NCBI GenBank assembly: GCA_031179845.1
Contig: JAPSHM010000007.1
Span: 1 to 33,371, forward strand
From: Pedobacter sp.
GTDB lineage: Bacteria; Bacteroidota; Bacteroidia; Sphingobacteriales; Sphingobacteriaceae
DNA: 33,371 nt
Direction of reading: 5' to 3'
Shown in pieces: positions 1 to 8,917 of this stretch. Both the position numbers and the translations under genes were made by a program. The first letter of the stretch is position 1; each line of letters opens with the position of its first letter. A model generated the notes under the pieces. That model was given only the letters and a program-made list of their open reading frames with translations. It searched no databases and was not told the origin of the DNA.

Positions 1-336
1 TCCGTCGCGGAATGGATAGACAACCTGGTCGATGTTCGCATTGGCAGCAATGTGTGCATTTCCCAAGGGGGGCTTCTGCTTACCGGCAGTCACGATTACA
101 AAGACCCATCTTTTGGTCTCATTACCGGCAGCATTATTTTGAAAGATGGCGTTTGGGTTGGTGCGAAGGCAATAGTAAACCAAGGCATCACTGCAGACAC
201 TCACGCTGTCCTCAGTGCGGGATCAGTTGCCAACAAAAATCTGGAACCCTGGGCCATCTACCAAGGCAATCCTGCAGTTAAAATACGAATCCGATCATTC
301 CCTAACATAATAAATCATGATGACTTACTTCCATGA
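1..336 (+). CDS. wcaF: WcaF-type putative colanic acid biosynthesis acetyltransferase (3' part only)
   Basis: The reading frame is open from base 1, so the start lies outside the window; 111 codons and the stop are present. The visible part is a left-handed beta-helix made of hexapeptide repeats (for example IGSNVCISQGG, VWVGAKAIV, THAVLSAGSV) followed by the family-typical end GNPAVKIR. A His-Asp pair in TGSHDYKD (about residues 33-40 of the fragment) fits the catalytic histidine of WcaF/CysE-type O-acetyltransferases, which use acetyl-CoA. It overlaps the next gene by 20 bases, so the two are probably co-transcribed. The acceptor sugar cannot be told from the sequence. Confidence 0.85.
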   Translation, partial: SVAEWIDNLVDVRIGSNVCISQGGLLLTGSHDYKDPSFGLITGSIILKDGVWVGAKAIVNQGITADTHAVLSAGSVANKNLEPWAIYQGNPAVKIRIRSFPNIINHDDLLP

Positions 337-1423
337 TCACTATCCGCTCTATTATCTGCTCATCGTGATCACTTCATTTTCCATCTCAAGACTAATCATT
401 CCTTCCATTATCCACGTTGCCAAAACCCGACATTTGTATGATGACCTTGGCTACTTACGAAAGATCCATAATCCAGGGATCTCACGTTTAGGCGGTGTAG
501 CAATCTTTGTCAGTTTTAGCATAACTTTACTTTTATGGAACATTAGCAATCCAACATTACCTTCAAATTTTCTTTTAACGGCCTGTATCCTACTTTTTGC
601 TATTGGAATTAAAGACGATTTGGCCGGGGTAGGTCATCGAACCAAATTTGTCATCCAATTTATTGCTGCATTGATCCTCGTTATTCCAGGGAACATCCGC
701 CTCAGCGATTTGCATGATATACTGGGTATGAATGAGCTGTCTTATATCACCAGTGTTATTGTATCAATGCTGATCATTATGATCATCATCAATGCATTTA
801 ATTTGATTGATGGAATTGATGGACTGGCTGCCGTTACGGGAATTATCGTAAATAGTTTTTTTTCAGCCTTATTCATCTACATTCATCAATATGAATTGGC
901 CGCCATATCCTTAACAATAGTCGGTGCAATTTTAGGATTTCTGAAGTTCAATATCACTCCTGCCAAAATCTTTATGGGAGACACCGGCTCTTTAATTATC
1001 GGTATGACGTCTTCAGTAATAGCTTTAAAATTTATAGAAGTAAGCAGTGCAACAGTGCCTCACTCATCCACCAAAGTCGCGTCATCTTTAGGCATTACGC
1101 TCGCAATTTTAATTGGACCAATCGCCGATACTATAAGAGTATTTATCATTCGGCTAGTAGAGGGAAGATCTCCGTTTCAGGGAGATCGGAACCACATTCA
1201 CCACCGCGTTCTGAGGTTAGGTTTTTCCCATCTACAAACCACCATTATCCTTGCTTTACTTAATCTTTCAATGATACTAATCGCCTTCATTTTTTCTCCA
1301 TACGGTAATACGCTTACCATCCTAATTATCATCGCAATAATAATGATGATGAACTGGGTGCTGACCTATTTGATCCGTTCAAAGGAGCGGATGAATTACA
1401 GATTTATGAACTTGTTTGTTTAA
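317..1423 (+). CDS. WecA-like polyprenyl-phosphate sugar-1-phosphate transferase
   Basis: This 368-residue polytopic membrane protein belongs to the MraY/WecA (glycosyltransferase 4, PNPT) family. Such enzymes transfer GlcNAc-1-P or a related sugar-1-P from UDP to undecaprenyl phosphate at the inner membrane and start glycan assembly. All signature motifs are visible: a DD pair in GIKDDLAG (residues 100-101), NAFNLIDGIDG (159-169), the metal-binding GDTGS (221-225) and HIHH near residue 293. Length is normal for WecA. The first ATG overlaps the upstream acetyltransferase by 20 bases; a second ATG directly follows and could be used instead. A second enzyme of the same superfamily lies at 5855-6802 on the other strand, so this one may serve a different glycan. 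Confidence 0.9.
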   Translation: MMTYFHDHYPLYYLLIVITSFSISRLIIPSIIHVAKTRHLYDDLGYLRKIHNPGISRLGGVAIFVSFSITLLLWNISNPTLPSNFLLTACILLFAIGIKDDLAGVGHRTKFVIQFIAALILVIPGNIRLSDLHDILGMNELSYITSVIVSMLIIMIIINAFNLIDGIDGLAAVTGIIVNSFFSALFIYIHQYELAAISLTIVGAILGFLKFNITPAKIFMGDTGSLIIGMTSSVIALKFIEVSSATVPHSSTKVASSLGITLAILIGPIADTIRVFIIRLVEGRSPFQGDRNHIHHRVLRLGFSHLQTTIILALLNLSMILIAFIFSPYGNTLTILIIIAIIMMMNWVLTYLIRSKERMNYRFMNLFV

Positions 1424-1487
1424 AGTTAATTTGCCATATTGCAATGATCCTCCCTGCCTAAATTCGAAATCATTATTTAATTATTAA

Positions 1488-2174
1488 ATGAATAATCAAC
1501 CGCGTGCGGATCATAGTACGAACAACATTAGCGCCCTCAACGACAACGCAAATCTCTTCGCACTACTAAAAAAACAGGAACAAGACTACAACGATCTGTT
1601 GATCAGGTTTAATACGCTTTCTAAAGCGACCAGTGATGCGGTTTGGGACCTTGATATCCTTAGTGGTCATATGGTCTGGAATAAAGGTATCGTCGGAATA
1701 TTTGGACATCGCAGTATATCCCCTACAAAAGAATGGTGGCAAAGTCACATTCATCCAGACGACCTAAATTTGGTTCTAAATGAGTTTGAGCTTTTATTTA
1801 AAAACCACAAATCGAGGTCACGAACTGAATACCGGTTCAGGTGCGCGGACGGTAGTTATAAAAATGTTCTGGATCGTTCCTTTATTCTATTTGATGAATC
1901 TGAAAATGCCGTGAGGATTATTGGTTCGATACAAGATATCACAGAGCAAGTTAAGCATGAAAACGCCATGCAACAGCAAAATTTACGATTAAGGGAAATC
2001 TCATGGATCCAATCTCACGAAGTACGTGCACCGCTGGCCAGGATCATGGGATTGGTTAACTTGTTAGATGATGTAGAAGCAAGTCCTGAAGTTAAAGAAA
2101 TGCTAAAACATTTGAGTAATTCTTCAGAGGAGCTAGACAACGTAATCAGTAACATTCTTAAGCGGACCTCTTAA
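1488..2174 (+). CDS. PAS domain protein with HisKA-like H-box but no ATPase domain
   Basis: This 228-residue soluble protein has a short coiled-coil lead, a PAS_3-type fold (about residues 45-155, with WDLDILSG, HPDD and the PAC end GSIQDITEQ) and then a dimerisation helix with an H-box, SHEVRAPLARIMG, His177. The protein stops about 50 residues after the H-box, so it has no N, G1 or G2 boxes and cannot bind ATP. It may be a phosphotransfer or decoy partner of a full kinase, or a truncated kinase. It starts 64 bases after the WecA-like gene and ends 12 bases from the convergent Wzi-like gene. I see no frameshift: the ORF ends in a clean stop and the following sequence is a different gene. Confidence 0.8.
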   Translation: MNNQPRADHSTNNISALNDNANLFALLKKQEQDYNDLLIRFNTLSKATSDAVWDLDILSGHMVWNKGIVGIFGHRSISPTKEWWQSHIHPDDLNLVLNEFELLFKNHKSRSRTEYRFRCADGSYKNVLDRSFILFDESENAVRIIGSIQDITEQVKHENAMQQQNLRLREISWIQSHEVRAPLARIMGLVNLLDDVEASPEVKEMLKHLSNSSEELDNVISNILKRTS

Positions 2175-2186
2175 AGCACTTCATCT

Positions 2187-3794
2187 TTAAAAATCCTGAT
2201 ACAAGTTTCGGAAAGTACTACGCAGACCGAATGTAAATAGCACCGTATTTCCGGGATTAACGGCATTGCTTTCCCTTCTATATATTCCCCCTGCTTCCAG
2301 TCTTAAATTGTATTTGGGATTGAGGAGGTAGGAGGCTTTTGTTTCAGCAAAATAGAGGTTGGTTTTTATACCTTGTCCAATTTTGTTGCCATAGTTTGCA
2401 GCTCTCGTCTCGTAACTTTTAAAGATGTCCTTGCCATAATTTTCACCCTCAGGATCCAATCCATATCGCGCATACATCAGTTGCCCTTGTAAATCAAAAC
2501 GTTTATAGCTATAATTTAAGATTCCAAGCAACTCTCTAAAGTTTGCCCCGAATGGATGAGCCAAAGGCTGGTTCATCGCAGCATAATTGGAAATTCGGTT
2601 AAAGTGCGCGTAAGTATAGGGTCTTGCTGTATTGAATTCTGCCAGGTAATTGAGATTCTTTACCTTAAAGATATCCGATCCTCTGATACCCAACTGCAGC
2701 GCCCATTTATTAGCCCAATAGCCCTTATTGCTAAAAACTTCTTTTGCTGTGAATTCATCGATCATGAATTGTCCGTATAAGGTTGCATTATCCAGAATCT
2801 CATACTTTGTATTGATACCAATACGCATTTTATCAGGCGAATTCACATTAGCACCTTCTACAGATCTTAAGAAAATAAAAGGATGTATGTAATTGAAATC
2901 GAAGCCACGTTTACCTTCCGGCTCCGCATCAGCCCAGGTAACGGCCTGGAAGAAACCTATAGAAAACCGATTGGTCACATTCCAATCAAGGTAATGCATG
3001 GCTGCCCATTTTCCCCGATCACCTAAACGCCTGTCCGTCGTTAATTTCTCCGCCCCCGGGTCCAACATATATCCGAAGATCGTTTGATATTGAACATTCC
3101 CCAAGCTTGTTCTAAGCCTTAAAAAGGAATAATTTGCTGCTACGTCGGACAACAACATAGACCTGTAGCCATCCCCGATAAAATTCTTATCGTATCCCAG
3201 AGCAATATTTAAATGTTTATTCGGAGTATAGGACAACAAAGCAGTTACATATGACCAATCTTTTGTCTTTTTGCCAAATTTTCCACTCATCTCAGAAGGG
3301 ACCACCTGGTTGGCATTGATGAAATCGGTAATGTAATTGGCGAACACGCCTTGATTTTCAAACCCATTGGTATAAAATGAGAACTTTTCCCCAATTGTTC
3401 CACCGATCTGGAAGCCCCTTGTATTTTTCCAGGTAGTTGTACTGTTTTCGAAATCCCTGCCGATCTGGAAGTCTGGAAGAAAATCTGCATATACCGTATA
3501 ATCGTCTCCTTTGAAGTTAAAAAGATGCTCAGTCGTTAGTTTCCTGCGGACCCATGAACGCTGAATTGTGGAATCCTCACCCATTTGCATCAATTCCTGA
3601 TAACGGTCTACCAGTAAAGAATCGTCTGCATAAAAGCCTTTAATGGCAGAATGTGAACCGGTATTTACATCATATACTGACTTGTTCAGCTTTTGATAAA
3701 ATTGATAGGAGTATGGTATGTTTACATTAGGAGTTTGTGCTTTTACCAGAAAGCCGGCAAAAGTTAAAACACCCATCAATAGAATTTTTCTCAT
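2187..3794 (-). CDS. Wzi/RemB-like outer-membrane beta-barrel protein
   Basis: The chosen ATG at 3794 gives a 535-residue protein with a clear signal peptide (MRKILLMGVLTFAGFLVKAQ); longer upstream starts would bury it. The rest is rich in alternating aromatic beta strands and ends in phenylalanine, as outer-membrane barrels do. The pattern (YADFLPDFQIG, LNIALGYDKNFIGDGYRS, YGNKIGQGIKTNLYF) resembles the capsule assembly Wzi family, which in Bacteroidota includes RemB-like gliding-associated proteins. The start lies one base after the stop of the WbpM-like gene, so it is the last gene of the long operon. Wzi proteins help anchor capsule at the cell surface; that role is inferred here from family resemblance and position. 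Confidence 0.65.
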   Translation of the reverse strand: MRKILLMGVLTFAGFLVKAQTPNVNIPYSYQFYQKLNKSVYDVNTGSHSAIKGFYADDSLLVDRYQELMQMGEDSTIQRSWVRRKLTTEHLFNFKGDDYTVYADFLPDFQIGRDFENSTTTWKNTRGFQIGGTIGEKFSFYTNGFENQGVFANYITDFINANQVVPSEMSGKFGKKTKDWSYVTALLSYTPNKHLNIALGYDKNFIGDGYRSMLLSDVAANYSFLRLRTSLGNVQYQTIFGYMLDPGAEKLTTDRRLGDRGKWAAMHYLDWNVTNRFSIGFFQAVTWADAEPEGKRGFDFNYIHPFIFLRSVEGANVNSPDKMRIGINTKYEILDNATLYGQFMIDEFTAKEVFSNKGYWANKWALQLGIRGSDIFKVKNLNYLAEFNTARPYTYAHFNRISNYAAMNQPLAHPFGANFRELLGILNYSYKRFDLQGQLMYARYGLDPEGENYGKDIFKSYETRAANYGNKIGQGIKTNLYFAETKASYLLNPKYNLRLEAGGIYRRESNAVNPGNTVLFTFGLRSTFRNLYQDF

Positions 3795-3795
3795 T

Positions 3796-5748
3796 TTAGT
3801 TGTTTTCTTCAACTGGTGTTTGAACATCCAGTTCTTCAAATACGGAGTTTTTGCTGATGAACTCAGGGACAATGAACTTCATTTGTTTAACTACCTGCCT
3901 ATTATTACTTAGTGAAGCATATTGGATTAACTGATAAATTTGTGCCTCAATCTCATTAAATACATACTCGCGTACCTGTCCAATCATTATTTTTTCATGA
4001 TGGGTAGGAATGGTACTTTCCCTGTCGTTTAACAGCTCTTCAAACAATTTTTCACCGGGTCTCAGGCCAGAAAAGGAAATTTTAATATCTTGATTCGGGA
4101 CCAAACCTGCTAAGCGGATCATTTTTTTAGCCAACTCGACAATTTTCACCGACTTACCCATGTCAAATATATAGATCTCTCCCCCTTTGCCCATACAGCC
4201 TGCCTCTAGTACCAAACGGCAAGCTTCAGGGATAGTCATGAAATAGCGGGTGATTTCCGGATGAGTCACGGTAACAGGCCCTCCTTTTTCAATTTGTTGC
4301 TTGAATCGGGGGATAACAGAACCATTCGAGCCAAGTACATTTCCAAACCGGGTAGTGATAAACTTAGTAATTGGTTTAACATTACCCTCGTTTAAATAAC
4401 TTAATCCATTTGAGAAAAGGACATTTGGATTATTAAGCGAGTTGTTCAGTGACTGCACATACATTTCTGCAATCCTTTTTGAAGCGCCCATTACATTCGT
4501 AGGGTTTACCGCTTTGTCAGTGGATATCATCACAAATTTTTGTACCCCATGCTTTACGGATAAATCGGCAATGGTCTTTGTGCCCAACACATTCGTTTTT
4601 ACAGCTTCTGCTGGATTATCTTCCATTAAAGGGACATGCTTATAGGCCGCCGCGTGATAGACGTAGTGTGGCTTATAAGTAGCAAATAAGGTTTCCATCC
4701 GTTTGACATCTTTTACATCACCAATGAAGGCATGGAAGTTCGTATTGGCATGAGTTTCTTCCAGTTCCAAATAAATGTTATGCAAAGCTGTTTCACTTTG
4801 ATCACAAAGTATGATCAAGCCCGTCTCAAATTTGAGTAACTGCCTAACAATTTCACTTCCAATCGATCCAGCAGCGCCGGTAATCAAGATTCGTTTTCCT
4901 TTCAGCTGATTTTGAATTCCATCGATATCAATTTCTATCGTCTTCCTGTTCAGCAGATCTTCTATATTGATGTTTTGTATTTGTGCAGTGGTGACATGTC
5001 CCCTTGCCCACACTTCCGGAGATGGGATATTTAGAATCTTAACTTCGTTCTCCAGGCAAATATCAACAATCTGGTTTTTACGTTCCAATGGGATTGTATA
5101 GGAAGCGAATATAATCTCATCCACCTCGTGGTCCACAATCAAATGTTCCAAATTCGAGGCATCTAATATTCGAATTCCGTCAATAGTCTTACCGACCTTA
5201 CGCAGGTCATCGTCAACAAACGCAGTAATGGTCTTGTTAACCTTGGGATCATGATCGAAAGTTCTCTTGGTAGCAACTCCTGCTTCGCCGGCTCCATAAA
5301 TGATGATCCGTATTTTGTCTAGATTAGCATTCTTAATGTACATAAAAAAGTACTTTACAACAATTCTATAAGTGATCAAGAACAAAAAGTTACAAAGCGT
5401 ATAGGTAATTATGGTTGCGCTACTAATTACATGCTCGCCAGTTACAACAATTGCAACGGCATGGGTGAAGAATAGAATCAAAGAACTAAGTACTACAGCA
5501 AATAAAATTCTGAAAGAATCCTGTGCAGAGGTATACCTGACAATCCCCGCGAACGTCTTTACGCTATAAAAAACAAAAAAGTTTATTACAATGACTAAAA
5601 CTACTGCTTTATAAAAAGCTAGAAAGTCAATGGAGGAAATAACAAAATTCTTTCTAAGTATAACCGCAAATAAAAGCGCGATAATACTTAAACAAATATC
5701 AATAGTAAAAATAATCCAACGAGATACGATTTGTAGTTTTGTAAACAT
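3796..5748 (-). CDS. WbpM/FlaA1/CapD-like membrane UDP-GlcNAc 4,6-dehydratase
   Basis: The 650-residue protein has four hydrophobic helices in the first 135 residues, a Rossmann-like CoA-binding-type domain (YGAGEAG, 151-157) and a C-terminal extended SDR domain with the NAD(P) site TGAAGSIG (290-297). The catalytic set is STDK then Met420 and Lys424, that is the Ser-Met-Lys version typical of WbpM and PglF rather than Ser-Tyr-Lys. These enzymes convert UDP-GlcNAc to the 4-keto-6-deoxy sugar, the precursor of QuiNAc, D-FucNAc and bacillosamine. With the WbpL-like and WbpV-like genes just upstream it forms the usual wbpV-wbpL-wbpM set. A 106-base gap with a possible promoter lies upstream. Confidence 0.92.
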   Translation of the reverse strand: MFTKLQIVSRWIIFTIDICLSIIALLFAVILRKNFVISSIDFLAFYKAVVLVIVINFFVFYSVKTFAGIVRYTSAQDSFRILFAVVLSSLILFFTHAVAIVVTGEHVISSATIITYTLCNFLFLITYRIVVKYFFMYIKNANLDKIRIIIYGAGEAGVATKRTFDHDPKVNKTITAFVDDDLRKVGKTIDGIRILDASNLEHLIVDHEVDEIIFASYTIPLERKNQIVDICLENEVKILNIPSPEVWARGHVTTAQIQNINIEDLLNRKTIEIDIDGIQNQLKGKRILITGAAGSIGSEIVRQLLKFETGLIILCDQSETALHNIYLELEETHANTNFHAFIGDVKDVKRMETLFATYKPHYVYHAAAYKHVPLMEDNPAEAVKTNVLGTKTIADLSVKHGVQKFVMISTDKAVNPTNVMGASKRIAEMYVQSLNNSLNNPNVLFSNGLSYLNEGNVKPITKFITTRFGNVLGSNGSVIPRFKQQIEKGGPVTVTHPEITRYFMTIPEACRLVLEAGCMGKGGEIYIFDMGKSVKIVELAKKMIRLAGLVPNQDIKISFSGLRPGEKLFEELLNDRESTIPTHHEKIMIGQVREYVFNEIEAQIYQLIQYASLSNNRQVVKQMKFIVPEFISKNSVFEELDVQTPVEENN

Positions 5749-5773
5749 ACTCGATACATAAAAATGATCCGTG

Positions 5774-5781
5774 CAAAACTA
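5774..5781 (-). promoter_or_regulatory. Possible Bacteroidota -7 box upstream of the WbpM-like gene
   Basis: On the minus strand the gap between 5748 and 5855 contains TAGTTTTG, which fits the Bacteroidota -7 consensus TAnnTTTG, about 25 bases before the ATG. A matching TTTG at the -33 position is not present at the right spacing, so this is a weak call. If real, it would let the dehydratase and the Wzi-like gene be expressed apart from the upstream operon. Confidence 0.3.
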
Positions 5782-5854
5782 ACAATAATTACACCAAAAT
5801 ACCGCATTAAACTAATAAGAAAAAGAATAGAATATCAAGATAATGACAAAAAAA

Positions 5855-6802
5855 TTAAGAGATTGCGTTAATCATCAGTTTCTTTTTCAAAAGGACATAC
5901 AATAAGACCAAAGGACCGGTAGTTAAAAGAAAAAGAAATGCAACATTCAACGGTACCCATATAACCGATGCAATGATCATAAGTTGTAACACTGCATATA
6001 AAACAGCTACAAATAGGTGAGGTATTTTTAGATCATTAGCCAGAATTTGATAAAAATGTAATCGATGCGCTTTAAATATATTTTGTTTCAACATCAACCG
6101 ATGAATAATCGTTAATACTGCGTCTACTCCATAAACTGCTAAAAATAATATATAAGCATAATTTCCAGTCTGAATAATCAATTTCAAAATCAGATAGATA
6201 ATCCAAAATGCAATACTGATACTTCCTACATCTCCAGCGAAGCATTTAGCTTTTTTTCGAAAGTTGAAAAACAAGAATACTAAGCAAGCTGCAATGGGAA
6301 ACCAGATCAGATCTGGTTCAATAAAAGGACTAATTTGGTAATTCACATATTGTAACCCGCCTAAAATTACAAGGCTATACAACCCAGTTATGCCATTAAT
6401 ACCATCCATAAAATTATAGGCATTTATGATTCCAATTACTAGGATAAACAATCCGAAACAGATATACCAGGGAAAAAGATTAAAAACGTTTAGAAAGAGA
6501 AACATTAAAGTCACTGCAATTAAATGAAAAATGACTCTAATTCTATTGGATAATGTTATTCTATCATCAACAAAGCTAATAATACCAATGATTAGCATAC
6601 CTAAGATTGGCATCCAATATTCAGGCTGTAAAAAGAAGCTGCAAAATGCTGCAAAGAGAAAGATGATGCCTCCTCCTCTTATCGTGATTTCAACATGGGA
6701 ACTTCTTTCATTTGGTTGATCAATGATATTATAGTGATCTGCTATCTTAAAATAGAGTAGCATTATAACAAACATCAGAAAGATATATAGTAAATATAGC
6801 AT
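5855..6802 (-). CDS. WbpL-like initiating sugar-1-phosphate transferase
   Basis: This 315-residue, very hydrophobic protein is of the MraY/WecA superfamily. Motifs are SFVDD (76-80), NAYNFMDGING (127-137) and CFAGDVGS (187-194), the last with Val in place of the Thr of the WecA motif, as seen in WbpL/WbcO-type enzymes. WbpL-type enzymes load D-FucNAc-1-P, QuiNAc-1-P or GlcNAc-1-P onto undecaprenyl phosphate. Placed between a WbpV-like reductase (2-base gap upstream) and a WbpM-like dehydratase, it is the likely initiating enzyme for this repeat unit, with D-QuiNAc or D-FucNAc as the first sugar. The substrate is inferred from context. Confidence 0.88.
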   Translation of the reverse strand: MLYLLYIFLMFVIMLLYFKIADHYNIIDQPNERSSHVEITIRGGGIIFLFAAFCSFFLQPEYWMPILGMLIIGIISFVDDRITLSNRIRVIFHLIAVTLMFLFLNVFNLFPWYICFGLFILVIGIINAYNFMDGINGITGLYSLVILGGLQYVNYQISPFIEPDLIWFPIAACLVFLFFNFRKKAKCFAGDVGSISIAFWIIYLILKLIIQTGNYAYILFLAVYGVDAVLTIIHRLMLKQNIFKAHRLHFYQILANDLKIPHLFVAVLYAVLQLMIIASVIWVPLNVAFLFLLTTGPLVLLYVLLKKKLMINAIS

Positions 6803-6804
6803 TG

Positions 6805-7707
6805 TCAGTTTATTTTAAATTCTTCCAAAACTGGTGTTGGATTCCAGCCAAACATGTTTACAGCTTTTTGATCATCAAATGTAAGGTCTTCTGTAATTTT
6901 TGTGAGTTTGGCTGAATTAATCGGTGCATAGCAACCGAGAAAATCTCCAATTTTTGCTATAATTCGTGCAATCCAAGTCGGGATATTTAACGGTTTCGAC
7001 TTACCCAATTGACTAGCAATAACTAGAGACAGCTCAGAAAAATTAGGATGTTTTCGGTCAGTTAAATTGTAAATGCCACCTATCATTGCCACTTTAGGTA
7101 TAATTGCAGCAACATCCTTTGCAAGAACAATGCTTTTGCGTGCCTTACCACCGGCAATATCAAAATAATAACCATTGTAAATTCCTTTGATCATAGCACC
7201 AAGGTTGCCTGGAGGATTTATCCCGGCGATAAGTGGTAGCCGTAGAATTGTACCTAAAACATTGTGCTTAGTACACCAGCTTATAATCAAATCTTCGGCC
7301 TGCACCTTACTTAAACCATAAGGGTCTTTCGCAAGTAGATCATATTCCTCAGTGATCATGTTTCCAGTCTCTCTTCCATAGACAGCTACGGAACTGATGA
7401 AAATGAAGCTCTTGGGTAATGTTCCGGATTGTTCAATTCCTTTCAATAAGTTTTCTGTTCCTTTTACATTTATGTCGAAGAATGATTGATTCTCTTTAGT
7501 ATTTCTTGGAACCATATGTGCTTTACCAGCACAATGTATCACCAGATCCACCTCCGGTTTTATAATGGGTATACCAGTAGACAAATCGGCGACCAAATCA
7601 TTGGATTGTTGTCGTCCAAGACTCATGACAATAAAGGATGAAAGATTTTCTAATATTGATCTTCCTAAAAACCCCGTACTTCCCGTTAAAAGAATAGATT
7701 TAATCAT
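6805..7707 (-). CDS. WbpV-like NAD-dependent 4-reductase/epimerase
   Basis: This 300-residue extended SDR has the cofactor site TGSTGFLG (8-15), the serine pair ISSVAVYG near 105-106 and the catalytic Tyr130-Lys134 in YGLSK. It resembles WbpV/WbpK/WbcO-neighbour reductases that reduce the 4-keto group of UDP-2-acetamido-2,6-dideoxy-D-xylo-hexos-4-ulose, the product of WbpM-like enzymes, to UDP-D-QuiNAc or UDP-D-FucNAc. It overlaps the end of wbuB by 8 bases and ends 2 bases before the WbpL-like gene, so the three are translationally linked. The stereochemistry at C4 cannot be read from the sequence. Confidence 0.82.
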   Translation of the reverse strand: MIKSILLTGSTGFLGRSILENLSSFIVMSLGRQQSNDLVADLSTGIPIIKPEVDLVIHCAGKAHMVPRNTKENQSFFDINVKGTENLLKGIEQSGTLPKSFIFISSVAVYGRETGNMITEEYDLLAKDPYGLSKVQAEDLIISWCTKHNVLGTILRLPLIAGINPPGNLGAMIKGIYNGYYFDIAGGKARKSIVLAKDVAAIIPKVAMIGGIYNLTDRKHPNFSELSLVIASQLGKSKPLNIPTWIARIIAKIGDFLGCYAPINSAKLTKITEDLTFDDQKAVNMFGWNPTPVLEEFKIN

Positions 7708-8917
7708 TCATCAAGTTTTTGAATCTGTCCAAAATTTTATCCTTTGCATAGCGGGTCATAACAAGCTCGCGCCCTTTTGCACCTTTCCGCTCTGCCTCAA
7801 TAAGCACCTTTGAATCCAATCTATTAAAGAAATCGACAAGTGAATCTACTTCCCATTCATCAAAAGTGTAACCGCAATCGTGAGTCCTAACCATTTTGGA
7901 TATTTCCGTTTGTTTATTCCCTATAAAGAGAATTGGTTTTGACGCAGCTAAAATATTATAAGATTTAGATGGCACGCCTAAGCCATATAAATCTGGTGCT
8001 AACGTAACTAATCCGAAATGGCAGGCATTGAGAAAAACGTTTTGATCATCTCGACACATTGCCCCAGCAAATGTCACATTTGTTAACTGCTGGTTAGTAA
8101 CTTCGGCACGCAAAGTAGTTAAAAGAGCACCATCTCCAATAAACAAAAAATGTACCAATGGATTGTCAATTTTCTTTATAATTTGTAATAACCTTTCCAG
8201 TCCTTGCATCCTACCTAAATTCCCAGCGAAACAAAAGACAATTTTATCATCCAAGCCGTATCTGATTATCAATTCATTTTCTTTGAAATGAGTAGGCGCA
8301 ATTGCATCAACGTTAGCCCAGTTTTCAATAACTTTAATTGGAACTTTATCGTTGGTCTTAGCACTTAAAATCTCTAACATATCCGAACCCAAAACGATTA
8401 AAGTCGACGCCTGACGATAACTCCAGTCAAAAATCTGTTTTATGAAACGATAACCAAGGTTTTTATTTGATCTGATAATCTTTGCAGGAATAAGATTCTC
8501 GGGAAAAACATCGTGAACCAAAATCAATAACCTATTACCTTTTATCCAAGTAATTATGGAATAGAACGGTATTACAAATGCCGGATTTGTCACTATGAAC
8601 ACCGTATCGTTCTTTCCAACCCAAATTAACCCTCTAAAAAACATCCCCAAACTTAGAATAAAAAGTCTAACAATGCGTGTTATAAGGTGGTTCTTATTCA
8701 GATTTAAAGTGCCTATCCGGTGGATTTTAAAATGAAAGTCTAATGTTGCATTCCCGTCATTCAATTTATCGTAACCTGCAGGTCCACATATTACATGTAC
8801 CTCATGATCTTGAGCCAGTGCCTCCGCGATGTTGGTCATAATATACCCCGTAGACGCCTGATCAGGATAGAACAACTCAGATACGATCCATACCTTCGTC
8901 CTTTTCAGATTATTCAC
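7700..8917 (-). CDS. wbuB: WbuB-like GT4 glycosyltransferase (probable L-FucNAc transferase)
   Basis: This is a GT-B fold, GT4-family glycosyltransferase. N-terminal features are KVWIVSELFYPDQAST and a HDVFPENL stretch typical of WbuB; the C-terminal donor domain has FAGNLGRMQGLE and a GLGVPSKSYN loop. WbuB in fnlA-fnlB-fnlC-wbuB operons transfers L-FucNAc from UDP. The start is set at GTG 8917 (405 residues): it overlaps the fnlC stop by one base (TAGTG) and a GGAG lies 9 bases upstream. The only longer start is an in-frame TTG at 8932 inside fnlC. The gene order matches the E. coli O26-type operon closely. Confidence 0.85.
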   Translation of the reverse strand: MNNLKRTKVWIVSELFYPDQASTGYIMTNIAEALAQDHEVHVICGPAGYDKLNDGNATLDFHFKIHRIGTLNLNKNHLITRIVRLFILSLGMFFRGLIWVGKNDTVFIVTNPAFVIPFYSIITWIKGNRLLILVHDVFPENLIPAKIIRSNKNLGYRFIKQIFDWSYRQASTLIVLGSDMLEILSAKTNDKVPIKVIENWANVDAIAPTHFKENELIIRYGLDDKIVFCFAGNLGRMQGLERLLQIIKKIDNPLVHFLFIGDGALLTTLRAEVTNQQLTNVTFAGAMCRDDQNVFLNACHFGLVTLAPDLYGLGVPSKSYNILAASKPILFIGNKQTEISKMVRTHDCGYTFDEWEVDSLVDFFNRLDSKVLIEAERKGAKGRELVMTRYAKDKILDRFKNLMND

